From Sphingomonas naphthae (GTDB taxonomy: Bacteria > Pseudomonadota > Alphaproteobacteria > Sphingomonadales > Sphingomonadaceae), in NCBI RefSeq assembly GCF_028607085.1, contig NZ_CP117411.1, positions 3,855,828-3,919,827 of the forward strand: a stretch of DNA of 64,000 bases, written 5' to 3'. The position numbers were made by a program, and so were the translations under genes. Shown piece by piece: positions 53,567-62,281 of this stretch. The notes below the pieces were generated by a model. It saw only the letters and a list, made by a program, of their open reading frames with translations. It was not told where the DNA came from and did not search any database. The stretch's first letter is position 1. Each line of letters opens with the position of its first letter.

Positions 53567-54255
53567 GCGGCGCGGGGCGAGCGGTGCGACGGCGCCACCG
53601 GCGGGCGCGCAATCTCGGCGCGGGCGATCATCTCGAACCGGCCGAGCATCCGCCGCTGCCAGCCGAGTTCGGCCACGCTGAGCGCCTCCAGCCGCGCCGC
53701 GATCGGCCCGGCGACGAGATTGGCCAGCAGCAGCCCGTAGAGCGTCGCCAGCAGCGCGCCGGCCATCGCCGGGCCGAGCGCGGCGGGATCGTCCATTTGG
53801 GCGAACATCCGGCCGAGGCCGACGACGGTGCCGATCATCCCCATCGCGGGGCCGGCATCGGCCACCCCGGCCCAGAAATCCTGCACGGCGGCATGGCGCC
53901 GCGCGCGCGCGGCGGTCTGTTCCTCGGCCCAGCGGGCGAAGATGTCGGCGGAGGGGGCGTCGGCGATGGCGCGCACCGCGCGGCGGAGGAATTTGCCTGC
54001 CGTTTCAAGCCGATCGGCGCAGACGATGTCCTTGACCTGCACCAGCGCCTCGAGCCGGCCGACCGCCATCGTGGCGGCATGGGCATCGGCTTCGGGGTCG
54101 GCGCGCAGCATCGCGCCCAAGGCGGCGAAGGCGCGGCGGATGGTGCTCATGGGGGTGCGCAGCATGGCGACCGCGAACGAGCCGCCGACCACCAGCAGCA
54201 GCGCGACCGGATCGATCCACCGCATGATGGCCGAGACCAGGGCGGGGACGTCCAT
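53563..54255 (-). CDS. MotA-like flagellar stator protein
   Basis: The product has 230 residues with four hydrophobic segments. The last two fit MotA: GPAMGMIGTVVGLGRMFAQM and LATLYGLLLANLVAGPIAAR, including the two conserved prolines (GPA, GPI). MotA surrounds MotB in the proton channel. The start at 54255 leaves a 209-base intergenic region to flgB; GGGGAG is ten bases upstream. It is a little short for MotA (about 250-290). Confidence 0.85.
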   Translation of the reverse strand: MDVPALVSAIMRWIDPVALLLVVGGSFAVAMLRTPMSTIRRAFAALGAMLRADPEADAHAATMAVGRLEALVQVKDIVCADRLETAGKFLRRAVRAIADAPSADIFARWAEEQTAARARRHAAVQDFWAGVADAGPAMGMIGTVVGLGRMFAQMDDPAALGPAMAGALLATLYGLLLANLVAGPIAARLEALSVAELGWQRRMLGRFEMIARAEIARPPVAPSHRSPRAA

Positions 54256-54284
54256 AAGCGCGAAACTCCCCGAAACAGGCCGGA

Positions 54285-54361
54285 TTGCCGGGCCGGCAAA
54301 ATCTTGCCGGGTGCGGCAGATCCTTGCCGGTCCCCAGCGTGGAGCGGGTCGAAACCGGCAA
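54285..54361. promoter_or_regulatory. Repeated TTGCCGG boxes, candidate enhancer sites
   Basis: TTGCCGG occurs at 54285, 54304 and 54324, and its inverse CCGGCAA at 54293 and 54355. The direct copies are 19 and 20 bases apart, about two DNA turns. The first is a perfect 15-base palindrome (TTGCCGG-G-CCGGCAA). They lie about 50-90 bases upstream of the sigma-54 promoter, where NtrC-family activators such as Caulobacter FlbD bind flagellar enhancers. Confidence 0.75.
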
Positions 54362-54371
54362 GGCGGGGGTG

Positions 54372-54389
54372 TTGGCACGCCCTTTGCAA
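54372..54389 (+). promoter_or_regulatory. Sigma-54 promoter of the flgBCDEFGHIJKL run
   Basis: TTGGCACGCCCTTTGCAA is essentially the full sigma-54 consensus, GG at 54374-54375 and GC at 54386-54387. A start near 54399 gives a 66-base leader to flgB. Confidence 0.88.
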
Positions 54390-54464
54390 AGCTGGCTGCG
54401 AGAGCCCGATCCAAGCCCATCAACGGCACGGAGCGGGGGAAGTTTAGCAAGGGACCACCAGCAC

Positions 54465-54815
54465 ATGGCGGACAACACGCTCTTCGGAATGCACGGGAAC
54501 GCGCTGGCGCTCCGGTCGCAGCGGATGGCGCTTCTGGCGTCGAACATCGCCAACGCCGGCACCCCCGGCTACAAGGCGCGCGACATCGACTTCAACGCCG
54601 CGCTCGACAAGGCGCAGGGCGGCAGCAAGGTCGCCGCCGCCGCCGAAAGCGCGATGGGCTATCGCGTCCCGCTCCAGACGACGCTCGACGGCAACACCGT
54701 GGAGCTGTCGACCGAGCAGACCCAGTTCGCCGAAAACGCCGTCGCCTACCGCGCCACGCTGTCCTTTCTGGAAGGCCGGGTCGGCACCGTCATGTCCGCG
54801 CTGAAGGGCGAGTGA
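54465..54815 (+). CDS. flgB: Flagellar rod protein FlgB
   Basis: The product has 116 residues. The N-terminal LRSQRMALLASNIANAGTPG followed by YKARDIDF is the rod/hook-family signature. It forms the proximal rod. It is the first gene of the flg run, 66 bases after the predicted transcription start, and its stop lies two bases from the flgC start. Confidence 0.93.
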   Translation: MADNTLFGMHGNALALRSQRMALLASNIANAGTPGYKARDIDFNAALDKAQGGSKVAAAAESAMGYRVPLQTTLDGNTVELSTEQTQFAENAVAYRATLSFLEGRVGTVMSALKGE

Positions 54816-54817
54816 CG

Positions 54818-55222
54818 ATGGCCGGCCCGCTCTCCACCTTCGACATCGCCGGCCGCGCCATGTCGGCGCAGCTCGTTCGGCTGAACACCACCGCCTCCAA
54901 CCTGGCCAATGCCGGCACGGTCTCGACCACCAAGGAAGGCGCCTATCGCTCGCTCAAGTCCGTGTTCCGCACCGTCATGGATCAGCCCGGCGTCGCCACC
55001 GTCAAGGTCGAGAATGTCGTGACCGGCGGCAACCAGCCGACCCAGCGCCACGCCCCCGACAATCCCCTCGCCGACAAGGACGGCAACGTCTGGGAAGCGG
55101 GCGTCGATAGCGTCGCCGAGATGGTCGAGATGATGGAGACCAGCCGGCAGTATCAGAACAACGTCCAGGTTCTCCAGACCGCCAAATCCCTCACCCTCGA
55201 CACCTTAAGGCTCGGCAAATGA
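54818..55222 (+). CDS. flgC: Flagellar rod protein FlgC
   Basis: The product has 134 residues. AMSAQLVRLNTTASNLANAG and the late VAEMVEMMETSRQYQNNVQV are typical of FlgC, with the C-terminal helix that packs in the rod. It starts two bases after flgB and its stop overlaps flgD (ATGA). It is proximal-rod material beside FlgB and FlgF. Confidence 0.93.
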   Translation: MAGPLSTFDIAGRAMSAQLVRLNTTASNLANAGTVSTTKEGAYRSLKSVFRTVMDQPGVATVKVENVVTGGNQPTQRHAPDNPLADKDGNVWEAGVDSVAEMVEMMETSRQYQNNVQVLQTAKSLTLDTLRLGK

Positions 55223-55905
55223 CCAGCATCACCGGTAGCAGCTACCTCGACACGCTGACCTCGTCCTCGTCCAAGACGGCGGCGACGGGCACCGCGACGA
55301 GCAAGTCCAAGACGCTCGACCAGAATGATTTCCTGAAGCTGCTGACCACGCAGCTGAAGACGCAGGATCCCTTCGCCCCGGTCGATAACAGCCAGATGGT
55401 CGCCCAGATGGCGCAATTCTCGTCGGTCGCCGGCATTTCGGAGATGAACAGCTCGCTGAAGGCGATGGCGGGCGACATCTCGGCCTCGCGCGTCGGCGGC
55501 GCGGCCAGCTGGATCGGCAAGTCGGCGCTCGTCTCGTCCGACATCGCCACCCCGCTGTCGGGCGGCGGCTATGCCGGCGAGGTGACGCTGCCCTCCGCCG
55601 CCAAGTCGGCGCAGGTCACCTTCACGGACGCGGACGGCAATATCCTCCACCAGTCCAGCTACGGCGAAACCGCCGCCGGCCAGCTCGCCTTCGCGTGGGA
55701 TGGCAAGGACGCCGCGGGCAACGCCGTCGCCACCGGCCCGCTCGCCATCAACGTCACCGCTTATGCCAAGAATGGCACGGCGATGACCGCGACCACCTCG
55801 ACCTGGACGCCGATCGCGTCGGTCGAAAGCCCGGCCTCGGGCGCCACCAAGCTCTCCACCGCGCTCGGCTCGATCAGCCCGAGCCAAGTTCTTCGCCTTT
55901 CGTAA
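55219..55905 (+). CDS. flgD: Flagellar hook-capping protein FlgD
   Basis: The product has 228 residues. The N-terminal export/cap motif is LDQNDFLKLLTTQLKTQDPF, APVDNSQMVAQMAQFSSV. A C-terminal Ig-like region (WDGKDAAGNAVATGPLAINV) completes the family pattern. FlgD is a temporary cap needed for hook growth. The start is in a four-base overlap with flgC. Confidence 0.93.
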   Translation: MTSITGSSYLDTLTSSSSKTAATGTATSKSKTLDQNDFLKLLTTQLKTQDPFAPVDNSQMVAQMAQFSSVAGISEMNSSLKAMAGDISASRVGGAASWIGKSALVSSDIATPLSGGGYAGEVTLPSAAKSAQVTFTDADGNILHQSSYGETAAGQLAFAWDGKDAAGNAVATGPLAINVTAYAKNGTAMTATTSTWTPIASVESPASGATKLSTALGSISPSQVLRLS

Positions 55906-55917
55906 GGAGCCTATTCC

Positions 55918-57225
55918 ATGTCCTTCTACACCTCGCTCTCGGGCCTCAAGGCCGCCCAGACCGATCTGTCGGTCACCTCGAACAACGTCGCCAACGTCGG
56001 CACGATCGGCTTCAAGAAGTCGAACACCGAATTCGGCGACATCATCTCCTCGGCGCCGCTCCAGTCGAGCGCGATGGCGGGGCAGGGCACGCGCCTGCGC
56101 GGCATCCAGCAGCAGTTCACGCAAGGCGGCTTCGAAAGCTCGGATCGCTCGCTCGACGTCGCCATCTCGGGCCAGGGCTTCTTCGTGACCAAGGCGCCGG
56201 GTGGCGCGGGCCAGATCAGCTACACCCGCAACGGATCGTTCACCGTCAACAAGGAGCGGTACGTGACGGACGGCGCCGGCGCGGTGCTGCAGGTGCTGCC
56301 GACCGACAAGCAGGGCACGGTGACCGCGACCTCGCTGTCCTCGGCCAAGAACCTCCAGCTGCCGCTCACCACCGGATCGTCCAAGGCGACGCAGAATCTT
56401 TCGATGACGGTGGCGCTGCCCAGCGACGCCGATCTGCCGGCCGATCGCGCGGCCTATGCGACGAGCGGCTACACCTTCTCGCGCAGCGACCCCGAGAGCT
56501 ATAACTATTCGACCGCGACGACCGTGTATGACGCGGCCGGCGCCGCCGTCCCCGCGACGGTCTATTACACCCGCACCAGCGCGCCGACGGCGAGCGATCC
56601 CAATTCCAACTGGCAGGCGCGCCTGTTCGTGGGCGACAAGGAAGTCAGCTCCGACGGCAATGCCGCCGCCGATCCGGCGACCCCGCTGACGCTCACCTTC
56701 GACAGCTCGGGTGCGCTGACCGCGCCGACCGGGGCGGTGGATTATGCCGCCGTGCTGCCGACCGGCGCCTCCTCGGCGATCGACCTGAGCTTCGATTACG
56801 GCTCGGGCACGACGCAGGGCCTCACCGCTTTCTCGCGCAAGGCGACCAGCCAGGACGGCTATGCCGCCGGCCAGCTCGACAACATCTCGGTGGGCTCGGA
56901 CGGCCTCGTCACCGCCACCTTTTCCAACGGCGAGAGCCAGGCGCTCGGCAAGCTGATGCTCGCCACCTTCGCCAACCCGGAGGGCCTGCGCCAGCTGGGT
57001 GACGCGAAATGGTCCGCCACGGGTCTCTCGGGCGAGCCGATCGTCAACGAGGCCGGCGCCAACGGCATGGGCTCGATCCAGTCGGGCGCGCTCGAGCAGG
57101 CCAATGTGGACGTGACGGAGGAGCTGGTCGCGCTGATCTCGGCGCAGCGCAACTTCTCGGCCAACGCCAAGGCGATCGAGACCGCCAACAACATGACCCA
57201 GACCATCGTCCAGCTGCGGGCCTGA
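55918..57225 (+). CDS. flgE: Flagellar hook protein FlgE
   Basis: The product has 435 residues. The N-terminal LSVTSNNVANVGTIGFKKSN and the C-terminal VDVTEELVALISAQRNFSAN (then AKAIETANNMTQTIVQL) are the coiled-coil ends shared by hook proteins. The variable centre forms the outer hook surface. The gene follows flgD after 12 bases, with AAGGAG before the ATG. Confidence 0.95.
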   Translation: MSFYTSLSGLKAAQTDLSVTSNNVANVGTIGFKKSNTEFGDIISSAPLQSSAMAGQGTRLRGIQQQFTQGGFESSDRSLDVAISGQGFFVTKAPGGAGQISYTRNGSFTVNKERYVTDGAGAVLQVLPTDKQGTVTATSLSSAKNLQLPLTTGSSKATQNLSMTVALPSDADLPADRAAYATSGYTFSRSDPESYNYSTATTVYDAAGAAVPATVYYTRTSAPTASDPNSNWQARLFVGDKEVSSDGNAAADPATPLTLTFDSSGALTAPTGAVDYAAVLPTGASSAIDLSFDYGSGTTQGLTAFSRKATSQDGYAAGQLDNISVGSDGLVTATFSNGESQALGKLMLATFANPEGLRQLGDAKWSATGLSGEPIVNEAGANGMGSIQSGALEQANVDVTEELVALISAQRNFSANAKAIETANNMTQTIVQLRA

Positions 57226-57231
57226 TAAGTC

Positions 57232-57975
57232 ATGGACCGGCTGATCTATTCCTCGCTCGCCGCCATGCGCGGCCTGATGGCCAAGCAGGCGACCACCGCG
57301 AGCAACCTCGCCAACGTATCGACCACGGGTTTCCGCGGCGACATGGCGAGCGCGACCGCGACCTGGCTGCGCGGGCCGGGGATGGACGGCCGGGCCGCCC
57401 CGTCGGAAGGCGTGATCGACGCCGACATGCGCGTCGGCGCGGTGGCCGCCACCGGCCGTGCGCTCGACGTGGCGATGGAGGGCGATGCCATGCTCGGCGT
57501 GCAGGCCGAGAATGGCGAGGAGGGCTATACCCGTCGCGGCGACCTGATGGTGTCCGAGACGGGGCTGCTCACCACCGGCGACGGCCTGCCCGTCCTCGGC
57601 GGGAGCGGCCCGATCACTTTGCCCCCCGCCGACAAGATCGAGATCGACGCCGGCGGCGTGATCTGGATCCAGCCCAAGGGCGGCAACGCCAATGATCCGC
57701 TGCAACAGGTGGATCAGCTGAAATTGGTCAACGCATCTGGCACGCGAATTGCAAAGTCGATGGATGGATTGTTCCGGCCGGTCGCGGGCGGAACGCTGCC
57801 ATCCGACCCGGATGCCCGCGTCAACGCGGGCGCCCTGGAAGGATCGAACGTCAACGCCTCGGCGGCGCTGGTCGACATGATCGGGGCCAGCCGGGATTGG
57901 GAGATGCAGGTCAAGATGCTGACGACCGCGCAGGATTTGGACAAGTCCTCCGCCGATCTGATGCGCCTCGACTGA
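57232..57975 (+). CDS. flgF: Flagellar rod protein FlgF
   Basis: The product has 247 residues. It has the rod motifs ATTASNLANVSTTGFRGDMA at the start and VNASAALVDMIGASRDWEMQ near the end. It is one of the proximal-rod proteins and sits six bases after flgE. The inner region GDLMVSETGLLTTGDGLPVL is typical of FlgF/FlgG. Confidence 0.93.
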   Translation: MDRLIYSSLAAMRGLMAKQATTASNLANVSTTGFRGDMASATATWLRGPGMDGRAAPSEGVIDADMRVGAVAATGRALDVAMEGDAMLGVQAENGEEGYTRRGDLMVSETGLLTTGDGLPVLGGSGPITLPPADKIEIDAGGVIWIQPKGGNANDPLQQVDQLKLVNASGTRIAKSMDGLFRPVAGGTLPSDPDARVNAGALEGSNVNASAALVDMIGASRDWEMQVKMLTTAQDLDKSSADLMRLD

Positions 57976-57990
57976 CAGGAGTGATATGAG

Positions 57991-58782
57991 ATGACCACCG
58001 CCGCCCTCCAGGTCGCCCGCACCGGGCTCGACGCGCAGAACGAGCGCATGCGCGTGATCGCCAACAATCTGGCGAACGTGAACACCACCGGTTTCAAGAA
58101 GGACCGGGCGCAGTTCGAGACGCTGGCCTATCAGAATATCGTCTCGGCCGGCGCCGCCTCGGCCGGTGACCAGAAGTTCGCGACCGGCCATGCGCTGGGC
58201 ACCGGCGTTCAGATCGGCGCCACCGCCAAGATCGACTCGCAGGGGTCGCTCAACACGACCGGCAACTCGCTCGACATGGCGATTTCCGGCGCGGGCTTCT
58301 TCCAGGTGACCCAGCCCGACGGGCGCACCGCCTACACCCGCGACGGCAATTTCAACCTGTCGGCCGAAGGCCAGATCGTCACGTCGGATGGCATGCCGCT
58401 CAGCCCCGCGATCCAGGTGCCGCAGGGCGCCACATCGATCACGATCGGCGCGGACGGCACCGTGACCGCGCAGCTCGCCGGCCAGACCGAAGTGTCCGAA
58501 CTCGGCAAGATCGAGACTGCCACCTTCGTCAACGTGGCGGGCCTCCAGTCGCTCGGCAACAACCTGATGCAGGAAACCCCGGCCAGCGGCGCGCCGCAGG
58601 TGGGCGCGGCCGGCACCGAAGGGCGCGGCACGATCCAGCAGGGCAGCCTCGAGGCGTCCAACGTCAACATCGTCGAGGAGCTGGTCGACATGATCGAGAC
58701 CCAGCGCGCTTACGAGGTCAACTCGAAGATGATCTCGTCGACCAACGACATGCTCCAGTACGCGAACCAGAATCTCGGCTGA
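57991..58782 (+). CDS. flgG: Flagellar distal-rod protein FlgG
   Basis: The product has 263 residues, the usual FlgG length. The N-terminal MRVIANNLANVNTTGFKKDR and the C-terminal VNIVEELVDMIETQRAYEVN are diagnostic, as is AYTRDGNFNLSAEGQIVTSD. It forms the distal rod between the rod base and hook. Its stop shares a base with flgH (TGATG). Confidence 0.96.
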   Translation: MTTAALQVARTGLDAQNERMRVIANNLANVNTTGFKKDRAQFETLAYQNIVSAGAASAGDQKFATGHALGTGVQIGATAKIDSQGSLNTTGNSLDMAISGAGFFQVTQPDGRTAYTRDGNFNLSAEGQIVTSDGMPLSPAIQVPQGATSITIGADGTVTAQLAGQTEVSELGKIETATFVNVAGLQSLGNNLMQETPASGAPQVGAAGTEGRGTIQQGSLEASNVNIVEELVDMIETQRAYEVNSKMISSTNDMLQYANQNLG

Positions 58783-59441
58783 TGAACCGCACCGCTCTCC
58801 TCGCCGCCCTCGTCCTCGTCTCGGCGCCGGCCCTCGCCGTGCGCCAGCCGAAGGTGAAGCCCAACTGGGATCCCACCCCGCCCGCGATGCCGGCTTCGCC
58901 AGTCGCGAACGGGGCGATCTTCCAGGTGGCGAACGGCTATGCGCCGCTCACCTCGGGCGCGCGCGCCGCGATGGTGGGCGATATCGTCACCATCATCCTC
59001 GCCGAGAAGACCGCCGCCACCAAGAGCAACACGGCCTCGACCGACCGCAACGGTTCGATCAGCGTGACGCCGCCCGCCACCGGCCCGCTCTCGCTGTTCG
59101 TGCCGACCGATGTCGGCATGGGCGCGGGCGGCAAGTTCAAGGGCGTGGGCGGCGCGGCGCAGTCCAACCAGCTCAACGGCGAGATCAGCGTCACCGTGGC
59201 GCAGGTCTTCCCCAACGGCACGATGCTGGTGCGCGGCGAGAAGATCATGAACCTCAATCGCGGCGAGGAGCATATCCGCATCGCCGGGATCATCCGCGCC
59301 GCCGACATCAGCTTCGACAATCGTATCCTCTCCACCCGCGTGGCGGATGCCCAGATCACCTATTCCGGCACCGGCGAGATCGCGCGGGCCAGCCGCCAGG
59401 GCTGGCTCGGCCGCTTCTTCTCCAAGATCAGCCCCTTCTGA
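58782..59441 (+). CDS. flgH: Flagellar L-ring protein FlgH lacking a lipidation cysteine
   Basis: The product has 219 residues. The family pattern is clear: GDIVTIILAEKTAATKSNTA, NQLNGEISVTVAQVFPNGTM, LVRGEKIMNLNRGEEHIRIA and a GWLGRFFSKISPF end. FlgH is normally a lipoprotein with a lipobox Cys; here the N-terminus reads MNRTALLAALVLVSAPALAV and the whole protein has no cysteine, so anchoring must be different or absent. The start is the overlapping ATG at 58782. Confidence 0.94.
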   Translation: MNRTALLAALVLVSAPALAVRQPKVKPNWDPTPPAMPASPVANGAIFQVANGYAPLTSGARAAMVGDIVTIILAEKTAATKSNTASTDRNGSISVTPPATGPLSLFVPTDVGMGAGGKFKGVGGAAQSNQLNGEISVTVAQVFPNGTMLVRGEKIMNLNRGEEHIRIAGIIRAADISFDNRILSTRVADAQITYSGTGEIARASRQGWLGRFFSKISPF

Positions 59442-59446
59442 GGATC

Positions 59447-60556
59447 GTGACGATCATGCGCCTTCTCCGCTGGCTCCTCCTCGTCGCCGCCGCGCTCTGC
59501 GCCACGGCCCCCGCGTGCGCCGAGCGGATCAAGGATCTCGGCACCTTCCAGGGGGTGCGCGGCAACCAGCTGACCGGCTACGGCATCGTCGTCGGCCTCG
59601 CCGGCACGGGCGACGACAGCCTGGATTACGCCACGCAGGGCATGAAGGGCATCGCCGCGCGCTTCGGGATGCAGCTGCCCGCCGGCATCAACCCGGCGCT
59701 CAAGAATGCGGCGGCGGTGATGATCACCGCCGAACTGCCCGCCTTCGCCAAGCCCGGCCAGAAGCTCGACATCACCGTCTCGGCGCTGGGCAAGGCCAAG
59801 TCGCTGCGCGGCGGCACGCTCCTGATGGCGCCGCTCAACGGCGCCGACAATCAGGTCTATGCGATGGCGCAGGGCAATCTGGCGGTCGGCGGCCTCGGCA
59901 TCGAGGGCGCGGACGGATCGAAGCTGACCGTCAACGTCCCCTCCTCGGGCCGTATCCCCGGCGGCGCCACGGTCGAGCGCGCGGTGGACGCGGGCTTCGC
60001 CTCGTCGCCCGAAATCCTGTTCAACCTGGCCGAAGCAGATCTCACCACCGTGCGCCGCGTCGCCGACGCGATCAACCGGTCGGTCGGCGCCGGCCGGGCG
60101 CGGGCGATGGACGCCGTCACGGTCGCCATCTCGGCCCAGCAGGGCGCCGAATTCCGCACCGCGCTGATGGGGCAGATCGAAAACCTGCCGGTCGATCCGG
60201 CCGACGCCGCCGCGCGCGTGATCGTCAATGCCCGCACCGGCACCGTCGTCATCAACGGCGCGGTCCGCATCGCGCCGGCCGCCGTCACCCACGGCAAGCT
60301 CACCGTCCGCGTCGACGAGAAGCCCCGCGTCGTCCAGCCGGGGCCTTTCTCCAACGGCCGCACCGCCGTCGAACAGTCGAGCGCGCTGTCGGTCGACGAG
60401 GAGAAGCATCCGATGTTCGCCTTCCAGCCGGGCGCCAGCCTCGCCGACATCGTCAAGGCGGTGAACGCCATCGGCGCCTCGCCGGCCGACCTCGTCGCGA
60501 TCCTCGAGGCGCTGAAGCAGGCCGGCGCGATGAAGGCCGATCTGGTGGTGCTGTGA
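59447..60556 (+). CDS. flgI: Flagellar P-ring protein FlgI
   Basis: The product has 369 residues. A signal peptide (LLRWLLLVAAALCATAPACA) precedes ERIKDLGTFQGVRGNQLTGY and GIVVGLAGTGDD, the P-ring signature. The C-terminal SLADIVKAVNAIGASPADLV and AILEALKQAGAM match the family. The start is GTG at 59447, three bases after GAGG; ATG at 59456 is the alternative. The stop overlaps flgJ by one base. Confidence 0.95.
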   Translation: MTIMRLLRWLLLVAAALCATAPACAERIKDLGTFQGVRGNQLTGYGIVVGLAGTGDDSLDYATQGMKGIAARFGMQLPAGINPALKNAAAVMITAELPAFAKPGQKLDITVSALGKAKSLRGGTLLMAPLNGADNQVYAMAQGNLAVGGLGIEGADGSKLTVNVPSSGRIPGGATVERAVDAGFASSPEILFNLAEADLTTVRRVADAINRSVGAGRARAMDAVTVAISAQQGAEFRTALMGQIENLPVDPADAAARVIVNARTGTVVINGAVRIAPAAVTHGKLTVRVDEKPRVVQPGPFSNGRTAVEQSSALSVDEEKHPMFAFQPGASLADIVKAVNAIGASPADLVAILEALKQAGAMKADLVVL

Positions 60557-60918
60557 TGACGAGGCTGTCCACCCCGACCCCACCGACCCTGTCGACCGCC
60601 GCCGTCGCGCCCGCCAAGGCGGCCGGCACCGGCGTCGATCGCGAGCAGCTCAAGGCCGTCGCCAAGCAGTTCGAGGCGGTGTTTGCGCGCCAGATCATCG
60701 GATCGATGCGCGCCGGATCGCTGGGTGACGACATGCTCGGCTCGGACGCGGGCAAGACGTTTCGCGACATGGCCGACAGCCGCCTGGCCGACGACATGTC
60801 GAACAAGGGCACGTTCGGGATCGCCGATCTGCTGCTCAAGCAGTTCGGCGGCCCCGAGCCGAAAGCCGTCACCACCGGCGCCACCACCGGCGCCGCGCTG
60901 AAGGACGCCGCACGATGA
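60556..60918 (+). CDS. flgJ: FlgJ-type rod-capping protein, N-terminal domain only
   Basis: The product has 120 residues. It contains the rod-binding segment QLKAVAKQFEAVFARQIIGS and TFRDMADSRLADDMSNKGTF followed by GIADLLLKQ. The C-terminal muramidase domain of enterobacterial FlgJ is missing, as in many alphaproteobacteria, so a separate hydrolase would be needed to open the cell wall for the rod. It overlaps flgI by one base and flgK by four. Confidence 0.88.
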   Translation: MTRLSTPTPPTLSTAAVAPAKAAGTGVDREQLKAVAKQFEAVFARQIIGSMRAGSLGDDMLGSDAGKTFRDMADSRLADDMSNKGTFGIADLLLKQFGGPEPKAVTTGATTGAALKDAAR

Positions 60919-62270
60919 GCGATCTTCTCTCCATCGGCCGGTCGGGCGTCACCGCCTATCGCAATGCCCTGTCCACGGTCGGCGAGAATGTCTCGAACGC
61001 CGAGACCGAGGGCTATTCGCGCCGCACCGTCACCCTGAAGGAGGTCAACGCCTCCGGCAGCCAGCCGCTGTACAAGGCGGCGACCCAGTTCGGCGGCGTC
61101 TCGACCGCCTCGATCCAGCGCGCCTGGGACGAGTTCAAGGCGACCGACGCCCGCACCACCGCCTCCGACGACGGCCGCGCCGACGCGCGCCTGCGCTGGC
61201 TGACGACCACCGAGACCGCGCTCAACGATGGCGCGGCGGGTGTCGGCAAGCAGCTCACCTCGGTGTTCACGGCCGCTGACGCGCTCGCCTCCGATCCGTC
61301 GAGCGGCGCCGCGCGCAGCAATTTCCTCGCCGCGATCGACGGTGCGGCCGGCGCCATGCGCACCGCCGCCGACGCGCTCGGCCGCGCCAGCACCGGGCTG
61401 TCCTCCGAAGCGGTGCAGACGGTCGACCAGCTCAACGCCAATCTCGCCAGCCTGTCGCAAGTCAACGCCTCGATGGTGCGGCTGCGCCCCGGCACCGCCG
61501 CCTACGCCACCGCCGCCGACGAGCGCGACCGGCTGGTCGGGCAGGTCGCCGCCAAGATCGGCGTGGACGTCACGATCGACGCGCAGGGCCAGGCCAACCT
61601 CACCCTCGCCGGATCGAGCGCCACCAAGCTGCTCGACGCGAACCAGCCCGCGGTGCTGAAGGTCGCCACCTCCAGCGATGGCCTGCTGGCGCTCAGCATC
61701 GCCGGCGGGGCGGAGGGCGACAAGCCGATCTATCCCACCTCGGGCGCGCTCTCGGGCCTGATCGACGTGGCCGCCACGATCGCCGATCGCCGCCAGTCGC
61801 TCGACGTGATCGCCACGCAATTCGCTGGCGAGATCAACGACTGGCAGGCCGCCGGCCTCACCGACGCCAACGCCCCCGGCGGCGATCTCGTCACGCTTGG
61901 CACCAATGGCGCCGCCTCGATCAAGCTCGCCACGACCGCAACGACGGCCGGCATCGCCGTCGCCTCAGCCGACGGCACGGGCAACGGCAATGCGCTGGCG
62001 CTCGGCACGCTGCGCACCGCGACCGGCGTGGAGAAGCGCTGGTCGACGATGGTGACGGGGCAGGCCCAGTCGGTCGCCTCGGCAAAGTCGGAAGCGAGCG
62101 CCGCCGCCGCCCGCAAGGATACCGCGATGGCCGCGCTCGACGACGTCACCGGCGTCGATCTCGATCGCGAGGCGGCCGATCTGCTTCGCTTCCAGCAGGC
62201 CTATGGCGCCTCGACCAAGATCATCCAGGTCGCGCGCGAAACCCTGCAATCCATCCTCGATCTCATCTGA
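60915..62270 (+). CDS. flgK: Flagellar hook-filament junction protein FlgK (HAP1)
   Basis: The product has 451 residues. The N-terminal TYPE helix region GVTAYRNALSTVGENVSNAE followed by TEGYSRRTV, and the C-terminal VDLDREAADLLRFQQAYGAS (then TKIIQVARETLQSILDLI), are characteristic. It is shorter than enterobacterial FlgK (about 545). ATGA overlap with flgJ. It probably requires the FlgN-like chaperone for export. Confidence 0.93.
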   Translation: MSDLLSIGRSGVTAYRNALSTVGENVSNAETEGYSRRTVTLKEVNASGSQPLYKAATQFGGVSTASIQRAWDEFKATDARTTASDDGRADARLRWLTTTETALNDGAAGVGKQLTSVFTAADALASDPSSGAARSNFLAAIDGAAGAMRTAADALGRASTGLSSEAVQTVDQLNANLASLSQVNASMVRLRPGTAAYATAADERDRLVGQVAAKIGVDVTIDAQGQANLTLAGSSATKLLDANQPAVLKVATSSDGLLALSIAGGAEGDKPIYPTSGALSGLIDVAATIADRRQSLDVIATQFAGEINDWQAAGLTDANAPGGDLVTLGTNGAASIKLATTATTAGIAVASADGTGNGNALALGTLRTATGVEKRWSTMVTGQAQSVASAKSEASAAAARKDTAMAALDDVTGVDLDREAADLLRFQQAYGASTKIIQVARETLQSILDLI

Positions 62271-62281
62271 GGGCCAGACCC

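Noticed and set aside
55153..58191. 1012-residue minus-strand open frame opposite flgD-flgG
   Set aside because: Shadow of the flagellar genes; composition is Arg/Gly-rich and shows no domain.
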